Of a stretch of DNA of 17,753 nt, positions 1 through 5,479 are shown in pieces. The notes beneath the pieces were generated by a model. That model saw only the letters and a list, made by a program, of their open reading frames with translations. It was not told where the DNA came from and searched no databases. The stretch comes from Dietzia timorensis (GTDB lineage: Bacteria; Actinomycetota; Actinomycetes; Mycobacteriales; Mycobacteriaceae). The stretch lies in assembly GCF_020742175.1 (NCBI RefSeq), contig NZ_DYXM01000202.1, positions 1 through 17,753 of the forward strand, read 5' to 3'. Numbering within the stretch: position 1 is the first letter of the stretch; the number at the start of each line of letters is the position of its first letter. The translations under genes were made by a program, and so were the position numbers.

Positions 1-326
1 TCGACGATAGCCTGCGCACATTCCTTGAGTCGCAGCGCCCGGCGCGGGTAACCGAGCTTGCCCCACGCGCGGAGGACCTCGGCAGACGATGCCTCGGCAA
101 GCTCGGCCGGCCCCGGCCACTTGGCGATCCAGTCGTGCCACGCGGGAATCACCCGGTCGACCGGGGTCTGCTGACTCATGACCTCGCACAACAGGATCGA
201 CCACGGTGACGACCCCGAGGCGCGCCACGGGAGCGTGCGGCCGTGCTCGTCGTACCAGGCGATGACCGCCTTGGCGTCGAGAGCGGAGAGTGCGGTGCGG
301 CTGGAAATGGGTAACTCCGACGTCAT
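1..326 (-). CDS. mutY: A/G-specific adenine glycosylase MutY (N-terminal part, cut by window edge)
   Basis: The reverse strand encodes about 108 residues beginning MTSELPISSRTALS and running off the left edge, so the FeS cluster and C-terminal domain are not visible. MutY removes adenine mispaired with guanine or 8-oxoguanine in base-excision repair. Visible hallmarks are the LPWR segment, the catalytic-Glu helix CEVMSQQTPVDRV (family form EVMLQQT, with Leu replaced by Ser), and WGKLGYPRRALRL, the Leu-Gly-Tyr-Pro-Arg-Arg variant typical of actinobacterial MutY. The ATG at 326 is chosen because the conserved domain begins soon after it. Its position next to a carbonic anhydrase gene matches mycobacteria and corynebacteria, and it diverges from the DUF2252 gene. 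The family call is firm; activity cannot be judged from a fragment. Confidence 0.93.
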   Translation of the reverse strand, partial: MTSELPISSRTALSALDAKAVIAWYDEHGRTLPWRASGSSPWSILLCEVMSQQTPVDRVIPAWHDWIAKWPGPAELAEASSAEVLRAWGKLGYPRRALRLKECAQAIV

Positions 327-426
327 AGTTGGATTGGGTGTTCGTGGTCTGCGCGGGGCGCGTACCCAGTATCGCGCGCGAGGCGCCCGGAGTCGAAAAG
401 ATCCCGAGGCGATTTGATGACAATGC

Positions 427-432
427 GATAAT
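427..432 (+). promoter_or_regulatory. -10 hexamer GATAAT, probable leaderless promoter of the DUF2252 gene
   Basis: GATAAT ends 7 nt before the ATG at 440, which would put the transcription start on or next to the start codon. No Shine-Dalgarno sequence precedes the ATG, which fits leaderless translation, common in Mycobacteriales. No convincing -35 is seen at 16-19 nt. This is inferred from spacing only. Confidence 0.55.
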
Positions 433-439
433 CGTGCAC

Positions 440-898
440 ATGAGCCAACCGCAGGCAACGAGCCGCACCAACGACAACACGTCAGGCAACTCCGAGAAGC
501 CGAACTCGACAACATCGGCCACAACCGGCGCAACGAAGGCGCCGGCGAAGAAGGCGAAAAAGCCGTCGCGTCGCCAGAAGAGCGCCGCGAGCCCGAAGAG
601 CACCTCGCGCACCGCGACCGCGACAGCGACAGCGACGCCCGCGTCGAAGAAGACGACAGAGAAGACGGCGGAGAAGACAGCGCAGAAGAAGCCTGCGACC
701 AAGACATCCGGGGCTTCGAAGTCTGCGGGGACGAGCGCGTCGGTCAAGAAGTCGGAGTCGTCGAAGAAGACGACTACGAAGAATTCGACTGCAAATAAGC
801 CGACCGCGAAGAAACCGATCGCGAAGAAGACAGCCGCATCGAAGAAGGCCGCGCCGAAGAAGAAGGCCGAGTCGGCGCAGGCGAAGACCGAGTCCAAG
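440..898 (+). repeat. Low-complexity Lys/Ala/Thr-rich coding segment
   Basis: Imperfect AAGAAG, GCGAAGAAG and GCGACA units recur throughout this stretch, which encodes the basic tail of the DUF2252 protein. A short run of six-base GCGACA-like units near 613-637 gives alternating Thr-Ala. Such tails commonly vary in length between strains through slippage or recombination; that is general knowledge, not shown here. Confidence 0.7.
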
Positions 899-2335
899 TC
901 CGTTGCCGAGCTGCTGGAGTCGGTGGCCTCGCTGGGGCTGCCGACGCCGACTCCGGCGACCGTTCCCGCACACCGGCGACGCAGGGGCGAATTCGAAACA
1001 TATTCGCGCGAGGTCGCGCGCGGCGACGTCGAGGTTCCGCCGGAGATGCTCACTGGCCGTCACCGCCGGCTGCACGTGCGCGACACCGTGATCGAAGACC
1101 ACCTGCTGCGCATGCAGCTCGTGCCCTCGGCGGTGAGCTCGAAGTTCGAGGGCATCGCGCGGAGCCCGTTCCCGTTCTTCCGCGGCACCGCGATGCTCTA
1201 CTACCGCGACCTCGCGGGCTCGGACGCGCACCTCCCGTTCGTCCCGACCGTCGGCGACGTGCACCCGGAGAACTACGGCGTGCTGCCCGGCGCGGACGGC
1301 GAACCGCTGTTCAGCCTCAACGATATGGACGAGGCGTGGATGGCGCCGTTCACGTGGGATCTCGGGCGCGGCGCCGTCGGATTCGCGCTCGCAGCCATCG
1401 AGGGCGGCGCCTCGCGCAAGAAGGCGATGAAGGTGGCGAAGAAGTTCGTCGCTTCCTACCTCGAGGGCGTTGAAAAGTGCGTCGCCGACCCCGAGGAGGC
1501 GACGCGCCGCGTGTCCGGCGACGACACGCCGAAGGTGATTCGCAGCTACATGAAGAAAGCCGGACGCAGCCGCGAATCCTTCCTCCGCAAGCGCATCGAT
1601 TTCGACGAACTCAACTTCCGCGAGACGAACCGCGTGCGCCGCCGCCCGGGGCTCACCCCACTTATCGATGACGCCGTGCGCCGCTATTCCAGGAGGGTCC
1701 AGCCCTCGTCTGCGAAGGACGAGCTGCCGAAGAATTTCTTCCGCATCCACGACGTCGCGATTCGCACCGGCTCCGGAACCGCGAGCCGCGGGCTGTCCCG
1801 CTTCTGGGTCCTCGTCGAGGGCTGGGGCAAATCGGCCGAGGACAAAGTGATCCTCGAGCTGAAGATGTCGCGGCACTCCGTGCTCGACGGGCTCGCGCCG
1901 GTGCAGAGCACCGCGAGCGGGATCGAGGACGAATTCGACCCCGCTAAGCGCATCGCCGACGCGTTCGACGCGTTCATCGTCGACGGCGATCCGCTGTACG
2001 GCTATACCGATATCGAGGGCGTGAGCTTCCTCGTGCGCGAACGCAGCCCGCAGAAGGTCAACGTCGACGCCGGGGACTTCGACACCTCCGAGCTGAAAAA
2101 GTACGCGAAGCTGTGCGGGCGCATGCTCGCGCGCCAGCACGTGCGCGCCGACCGCTTCCTCAACGGGAAGGACTCTGACGTCGGCGCCCGGATTCTCGGC
2201 GCGGGGCACACGAACATCTTCCTGTTCGACACACTCGAACTGGTCTCGGAGCAGGTGGACACCGTGCTCAGGGATCACGCGATGTTCGCTGCCGATCACG
2301 CGGCCGGGGCGTTTACTGAGGTCTCCGAGGAATAG
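440..2335 (+). CDS. DUF2252 (kinase-fold) protein with a histone-H1-like basic N-terminal tail
   Basis: A 631-residue protein in two parts. Residues 1 to about 153 are low-complexity and basic: about one residue in five is Lys, mixed with Ala, Thr, Ser and Pro in AKK, SKK, PAKK and TEK units, like histone H1 or mycobacterial HupB tails. From about residue 185 to the end is a DUF2252 domain, related to aminoglycoside-phosphotransferase/protein-kinase folds. Its candidate catalytic motifs are GDVHPENYG (272-280) and LNDMDE (293-298, acidic residues D295 and D297), followed by TWDLGRG. The substrate of DUF2252 proteins is not established. No signal peptide or membrane segment is seen. ATG 440 is preferred because a -10 hexamer lies 7 nt upstream and upstream in-frame codons look non-coding. 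The tail suggests DNA or RNA association, which is inference. The gene stands between mutY and the carbonic anhydrase gene, where M. tuberculosis has none. Confidence 0.85.
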   Translation: MSQPQATSRTNDNTSGNSEKPNSTTSATTGATKAPAKKAKKPSRRQKSAASPKSTSRTATATATATPASKKTTEKTAEKTAQKKPATKTSGASKSAGTSASVKKSESSKKTTTKNSTANKPTAKKPIAKKTAASKKAAPKKKAESAQAKTESKSVAELLESVASLGLPTPTPATVPAHRRRRGEFETYSREVARGDVEVPPEMLTGRHRRLHVRDTVIEDHLLRMQLVPSAVSSKFEGIARSPFPFFRGTAMLYYRDLAGSDAHLPFVPTVGDVHPENYGVLPGADGEPLFSLNDMDEAWMAPFTWDLGRGAVGFALAAIEGGASRKKAMKVAKKFVASYLEGVEKCVADPEEATRRVSGDDTPKVIRSYMKKAGRSRESFLRKRIDFDELNFRETNRVRRRPGLTPLIDDAVRRYSRRVQPSSAKDELPKNFFRIHDVAIRTGSGTASRGLSRFWVLVEGWGKSAEDKVILELKMSRHSVLDGLAPVQSTASGIEDEFDPAKRIADAFDAFIVDGDPLYGYTDIEGVSFLVRERSPQKVNVDAGDFDTSELKKYAKLCGRMLARQHVRADRFLNGKDSDVGARILGAGHTNIFLFDTLELVSEQVDTVLRDHAMFAADHAAGAFTEVSEE

Positions 2336-2409
2336 GGGTCGAGTCCCCCTGGGGTACAGCACTTTTCGTTTAACGGGGGGTGTTGAACTTCGGGGGAGGG
2401 GGCGCGGAG

Positions 2410-2415
2410 CATAAT
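2410..2415 (+). promoter_or_regulatory. -10 hexamer CATAAT, probable leaderless promoter of the carbonic anhydrase gene
   Basis: CATAAT lies 6 nt before the ATG at 2422, so transcription should begin at the start codon. The preceding G-rich stretch is not placed as a ribosome binding site. A TTGAAC at 2383-2388 is a poor -35 candidate because its spacing (21 nt) is too long. Confidence 0.55.
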
Positions 2416-2421
2416 GGGTTT

Positions 2422-3075
2422 ATGCCAAACCAGACACCAGTGAGCGCGTGGCAGTCGCTGCGCAACGGAAATAATCGATTCGTCTCCTCCGAGATGCGCA
2501 ACCCCCAGCAAAACGTTGCGCGCCGCGAGAAGACCGTCTCGGGCCAGAACCCGAAGGCGGTCCTCTTCGGCTGCTCGGACTCCCGTGTCGCCGCCGAGAT
2601 CATCTTCGACCAGGGGATCGGAGACCTGTTCGTCGTCCGCACCGCGGGCGAGATCATCGATACCGCCGTGCTCGGCTCGATCGAATTCGCCATCACCGTC
2701 CTACATACGCCGCTGATCGTGATCCTCGGGCACGATTCGTGCGGCGCGGTTCGCGCCGCGCTGGATGCCCTCGACAAGGGCGTCGTACCGACCGGCTTCC
2801 TCCGCGATGTCGTGGAGAAGGTTGCACCCTCGATGCTCAACGGCCGTCGTGCCGGCGTCACCGACCCCGACGAGCTGGGCGCCGCGCACGCCATCGAAAT
2901 CGGCGAGATGCTGCGCAACCGCAGCCGCGTCGTCAACGACGCTATTGAGGAGGGCAGGCTCGCGGTCGTCGCTGTCACCTACAAGCTCAGCGACGGCAAA
3001 GCGTACCTGCGCGGCGTGTTCGGCGACGTCGAGGACACCCCGCTCCCGCCGGTGGCGGAGGCCAAAGAGGCCTAA
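2422..3075 (+). CDS. can: Beta-class carbonic anhydrase
   Basis: A 217-residue cytoplasmic zinc enzyme interconverting CO2 and bicarbonate; bicarbonate feeds carboxylases in fatty-acid, arginine and nucleotide synthesis. The beta-class zinc site is complete: C51-S-D53-S-R55 (the CxDxR motif, where the Asp/Arg pair gates the zinc) and H104-D-S-C107 (the HxxC motif). The motif context FGCSDSRV and LGHDSCGA is typical of the CanB type (Rv3588c in M. tuberculosis). The ATG at 2422 is chosen over an upstream in-frame ATG at 2380, because the upstream one adds a Gly-rich non-conserved stretch and a -10 hexamer lies 6 nt before 2422. The gene is followed on the same strand by a membrane-protein gene, the same partner as in mycobacteria. 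Confidence 0.95.
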   Translation: MPNQTPVSAWQSLRNGNNRFVSSEMRNPQQNVARREKTVSGQNPKAVLFGCSDSRVAAEIIFDQGIGDLFVVRTAGEIIDTAVLGSIEFAITVLHTPLIVILGHDSCGAVRAALDALDKGVVPTGFLRDVVEKVAPSMLNGRRAGVTDPDELGAAHAIEIGEMLRNRSRVVNDAIEEGRLAVVAVTYKLSDGKAYLRGVFGDVEDTPLPPVAEAKEA

Positions 3076-3086
3076 CGGGCCAGGTT

Positions 3087-3137
3087 CGGTGAAGGAATTC
3101 CTCACCGATACCCGGTGTGGCACGGCCGAAAAGGCCG
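3087..3137 (+). other. Two short hairpins after the carbonic anhydrase gene
   Basis: CGGTG-A-AGG / CCT-CACCG (3087-3107, AATT loop, one bulged A) is followed by CGGCC-GAAAA-GGCCG (3123-3137). Neither has a T-run, so they may be a weak factor-assisted stop or simply lie in the promoter region of the next gene. Confidence 0.35.
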
Positions 3138-3147
3138 CAGGTCCGCC

Positions 3148-3153
3148 TATCCT
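3148..3153 (+). promoter_or_regulatory. -10 hexamer TATCCT, probable leaderless promoter of the membrane-protein gene
   Basis: TATCCT fits the actinobacterial TANNNT consensus and lies 6 nt before the GTG at 3160. There is no usable Shine-Dalgarno sequence between them, so leaderless expression from its own promoter is likely. Confidence 0.5.
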
Positions 3154-3159
3154 GGGGCC

Positions 3160-3816
3160 GTGTTCGAACCTCAGGGCCCGCTTCCTCGCGAAATCTATGT
3201 GCGTCGTCGACTCGCGGCGCTGATCCTCGTCGCCGTCGTGGTCGTCGCCGTTGTCGTCGCGCTCGTCCTCGTCAGCCGCGACGGGGGAGGCGGTGGCGCG
3301 GACCCGGCCGCAGCGGCAGGCAGCGAGACCTCGGAGTCCGCTAGCTCCTCGGAAACCTCCACGAAGGCAACCGACGAGAAGGAAGCCGACGATCCGGCCT
3401 CGCGCGGCCGCTGCGCCGACGACGATCTCGAGGTCAGCGTCCGTCCGGCGTCGGCGAACTTCGAGGCGGGCGGGGATGTCCGTTTCTACGCGGAGATCAC
3501 CAACACCTCGGATTCGACCTGCGACCGCGATCTTTCCGGAGCCCCGCTCACGTTCGAGGTGTACCGCCTCGACGACAACGCGCGCGTCTGGTCCTCGACC
3601 GACTGCACCCAGTCCGATTCCGAGGACGTCGCGAACCTCAAGCCCGAGGAGCCGGTGATGCGCCAGATCGATTGGTCCGGCCGCATGTCCGAGCCCGGCG
3701 CCTGCGGGCAGCGCGACCGCGCCCCCGCGGAGCCCGGTTCCTACCAGGTCTACGCTCTCGTGGGCGATGCATTCAGTCCGGCGGCCACATTCAACCTCAC
3801 CGCTCCCGCGGAATAG
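3160..3816 (+). CDS. Single-pass membrane protein, Rv3587c-like by position
   Basis: A 218-residue protein of unknown function. A short N-terminus with basic residues (VRRR) precedes one strongly hydrophobic Val/Ala/Leu segment at about residues 18-39. A Gly- and Ser/Thr/Glu-rich linker (about 41-85) follows, then a roughly 130-residue domain with several cysteines (CADDD, TCDRD, DCTQSD, GACGQRD) and a beta-rich look (VRFYAEITNTSDSTC, GSYQVYALVGDAF), as in extracytoplasmic immunoglobulin-like modules. The paired cysteines suggest disulphides outside the membrane. GTG 3160 is chosen because the -10 hexamer sits 6 nt before it and upstream codons are poor. Its position after the carbonic anhydrase gene matches Rv3587c; that homology rests on synteny and architecture rather than on an alignment. 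Confidence 0.8.
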   Translation: MFEPQGPLPREIYVRRRLAALILVAVVVVAVVVALVLVSRDGGGGGADPAAAAGSETSESASSSETSTKATDEKEADDPASRGRCADDDLEVSVRPASANFEAGGDVRFYAEITNTSDSTCDRDLSGAPLTFEVYRLDDNARVWSSTDCTQSDSEDVANLKPEEPVMRQIDWSGRMSEPGACGQRDRAPAEPGSYQVYALVGDAFSPAATFNLTAPAE

Positions 3817-3857
3817 GCGTGCCCGACGTCATACGTGAATGACGGCGGTGCAGGGTG

Positions 3858-3888
3858 GTAGCCCGGCCACTTTCAGTAGCCCGGCCAC
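3858..3888. repeat. 13-bp direct repeat GTAGCCCGGCCAC, two copies
   Basis: Identical copies at 3858-3870 and 3876-3888, 18 bp apart, in the convergent intergenic gap just before the terminator. No function is apparent; it could be a trace of local duplication. Confidence 0.7.
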
Positions 3889-3897
3889 CGCGCAGCA

Positions 3898-3931
3898 AAA
3901 ACCCGCGACCGAAATTCCGGTCGCGGGTTTT
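3898..3931. terminator. Bidirectional intrinsic terminator
   Basis: A perfect 13-bp stem, AAAACCCGCGACC (3898-3910) pairing with GGTCGCGGGTTTT (3919-3931) around an 8-nt loop. A-run and T-run flanks let it work on both strands. It lies between the converging 3' ends of the membrane-protein gene and lpqE. It is the clearest terminator in the window. Confidence 0.93.
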
Positions 3932-3959
3932 CCCCTGCTTCGGGCGAAGCGGTGAAGCT

Positions 3960-4577
3960 CTAGTGGGCCGAGCCCTCGACGGTCTCGACGGGGCGCGAGT
4001 ACTCGCCCGCGGCCTCGCGGCTGGATCCGACAGCCACATGGGTATCGATCGGCTCCTCGCCGGAGAACTGGATGGAGCCCGTCACCGAGTTGCCGATCTG
4101 CAGGTTGTCGGCGCCGGGCAGCGACACCTTCGTGTACACGACGCACGGGTTGTTGCCGCCCGCCACGTCGGGGCCCATGTCCTCGTAGTGCCGCTCGGTG
4201 TTCGAGGCTTCGTCGGTGACGGCGACGAGCGTGCAATCGCGCGGGATGCGCGCATCCGGCTCGATCGTCGCCTCGGTGCCGTCGATCGTGACCGACTCCA
4301 GGGCGGCGCCTTCGGGATTGCCGATGCCCGGACCCGAGAACGACGCGGCGAAGGCGACCTGAGCCGGTCCGTTGCTCTCCTCGCCGATCTCGGGAACGAC
4401 GACGCGGAAGTCGTTGACCACGACGTTCTGCGAGGTGCCGGAGCCACCGTCGACTGCGGCAGCCTTCTCGGCGGTCTGGGAATGCTGCCCCGCGCCACAT
4501 GCGGACAGGGCGAGCGCCGCTGCGGCCGCGGTGACGGCGAAAGCGGACCGACGGAAACCAGAAGTCGGTGAGGTCAC
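3960..4577 (-). CDS. lpqE: Lipoprotein LpqE
   Basis: A 205-residue predicted lipoprotein. The signal peptide has Arg residues (FRRSAF), an Ala/Leu core, and a lipobox LSAC ending at Cys27. The mature part is a secreted domain of unknown function (SQNVVVNDFRVVVPE, AFAASFSGPG, GSIQFSGEEP). The start is the GTG at 4577: GAGGAG at 4584-4589 lies 6 nt upstream, and the signal peptide then has normal length; the longer reading from TTG at 4691 would bury the signal. Divergence from carD matches lpqE (Rv3584) of mycobacteria, where it heads lpqE-radA-disA; here radA and disA do not follow and the gene ends at a terminator. Confidence 0.85.
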   Translation of the reverse strand: MTSPTSGFRRSAFAVTAAAAALALSACGAGQHSQTAEKAAAVDGGSGTSQNVVVNDFRVVVPEIGEESNGPAQVAFAASFSGPGIGNPEGAALESVTIDGTEATIEPDARIPRDCTLVAVTDEASNTERHYEDMGPDVAGGNNPCVVYTKVSLPGADNLQIGNSVTGSIQFSGEEPIDTHVAVGSSREAAGEYSRPVETVEGSAH

Positions 4578-4774
4578 AGATAGCTCCTCGTGGTGCGGCG
4601 GACCGGTTCGCCCGCATCGGCAGATAAAGCGCATTAAGGCCTTTCTCATGGTAATGCACAGCCGCCCTGAAGTGCTCACCTGGGGAGCCAAAGCGAGGGA
4701 TCGCTCGCGGAATTACCCCCTTTACGAGCCCTCGCCGGCCCGGCGTCCGTCCCGCACCTTTGTGGACGTTCGCC

Positions 4775-4805
4775 GCAGGTCGACGCCTTCGGCGTTCTGA
4801 CCTGC
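4775..4805. other. 31-bp inverted repeat upstream of carD
   Basis: Outer arms GCAGGTC (4775-4781) and GACCTGC (4799-4805), inner arms ACGCC (4783-4787) and GGCGT (4791-4795), with a TTC loop. It lies about 30 bp upstream of the carD -10 hexamer in the lpqE-carD divergent region and has no T-run. It may be an operator or a structured element; which one is not decidable here. Confidence 0.5.
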
Positions 4806-4834
4806 ACAGACGGGACCCTCGTAATTAGGGGGTG

Positions 4835-4843
4835 TGCTAAGAT
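4835..4843 (+). promoter_or_regulatory. Extended -10 promoter of carD (TGC-TAAGAT)
   Basis: TAAGAT at 4838-4843 is preceded by an extended TGN element, and there is no clear -35. The start would be near 4850, leaving a 5' leader of about 20 nt that contains the carD Shine-Dalgarno. Confidence 0.55.
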
Positions 4844-4869
4844 GGCTAGGTCGAAAGGGGAAATCACCT

Positions 4870-5361
4870 ATGGAGTTCAAGGTCGGCGACACGGTTGTGT
4901 ACCCGCATCACGGAGCGGCCGTGATTCAGGCGATCGAGACCCGCACCGTCAAGGGCAATCCGCGCGAGTACCTGGTGTTGAAGGTCTCGCAGGGCGATCT
5001 CACGGTGAAGGTTCCGGCCGAGAATGCCGAGTATGTGGGCGTGCGCGACGTGGTCGACGGCGCAGGGCTCGGCAAGGTGTTCGACGTGCTTCGCGAGGAA
5101 GAGGTCGAGGAGCCCACGAACTGGTCGCGCCGCTACAAGGCGAACGGCGAGAAGCTCGCCTCGGGTGATGTCAACAAGGTCGCCGAGGTCGTTCGCGACC
5201 TGTGGCGCCGCGATCTCGACCGTGGCCTTTCCGCCGGCGAGAAGCGCATGCTCTCCAAGGCGCGCCAGGTCCTCGTCGGCGAGCTCGCTCTTGCCGAAGG
5301 TGCGGACGAACCGCGTGCTCAGGAACTGCTCGACGAGGTCATGGCCGCGGCCAACGCCTAG
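4870..5361 (+). CDS. carD: RNA polymerase-binding transcription factor CarD
   Basis: A 163-residue CarD/CdnL protein that binds the RNA polymerase beta subunit and stabilises the open promoter complex, notably at rRNA promoters. The N-terminal Tudor-like RNAP-interaction domain starts MEFKVGDTVVYPHHG. The C-terminal helical DNA-binding domain carries EEPTNWSRRYKAN, with the conserved Trp at residue 85 as in M. tuberculosis. R25 is kept, but residue 47, Arg in M. tuberculosis and part of the polymerase contact, is Lys here (DLTVKVPAEN), a conservative change. The length equals the family norm (about 162). The ATG at 4870 has AAGGGG 9 nt upstream. In mycobacteria carD is followed by ispD and ispF; here cysS follows after 118 nt. 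Confidence 0.97.
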   Translation: MEFKVGDTVVYPHHGAAVIQAIETRTVKGNPREYLVLKVSQGDLTVKVPAENAEYVGVRDVVDGAGLGKVFDVLREEEVEEPTNWSRRYKANGEKLASGDVNKVAEVVRDLWRRDLDRGLSAGEKRMLSKARQVLVGELALAEGADEPRAQELLDEVMAAANA

Positions 5362-5405
5362 AGTTCCACGAAGTACGAGAGTTCCGCTTGGTTGAAGTCC
5401 CCGGC

Positions 5406-5463
5406 GGCGAAGGCGACCATCGTGCCCATTCGCGGCGCGCGCAACGAAGCGTTTGCCTTCGCC
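5406..5463. other. 9-bp inverted repeat between carD and cysS
   Basis: GGCGAAGGC (5406-5414) and GCCTTCGCC (5455-5463) are exact reverse complements flanking 40 nt of GC-rich sequence. The right arm ends 3 nt before the putative cysS -10 hexamer. It could end carD transcription or loop the cysS promoter; there is no T-run. Confidence 0.4.
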
Positions 5464-5466
5464 CGG

Positions 5467-5472
5467 TAAACT
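5467..5472 (+). promoter_or_regulatory. -10 hexamer TAAACT, probable leaderless promoter of cysS
   Basis: TAAACT (TANNNT) ends 7 nt before the GTG at 5480, and no Shine-Dalgarno lies between. cysS therefore appears to have its own leaderless promoter rather than depending only on carD read-through. Confidence 0.55.
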
Positions 5473-5479
5473 CGCCCCT

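Noticed and set aside
2335..2348. GGGG-TCGAGT-CCCC hairpin after the DUF2252 gene as a terminator
   Set aside because: The stem is only 4 bp and no T-run follows directly; too weak to annotate.
482..2362. 626-codon minus-strand frame opposite DUF2252
   Set aside because: Arg/Leu-rich shadow of the Lys-rich repeats; no motif and no start signal, and the plus-strand DUF2252 motifs are clear.
3858..3888. Two 13-bp direct repeats as an attachment site or CRISPR remnant
   Set aside because: Only two copies 18 bp apart, with no mobile gene or spacer structure nearby.
4578..4691. Longer LpqE start at TTG 4691
   Set aside because: It would place 38 residues before the signal peptide, while GTG 4577 has GAGGAG at ideal spacing.
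5362..5479. T-box or cysteine-sensing leader before cysS
   Set aside because: No T-box sequence or antiterminator hairpin is seen, and a -10 hexamer 7 nt before GTG leaves no leader.
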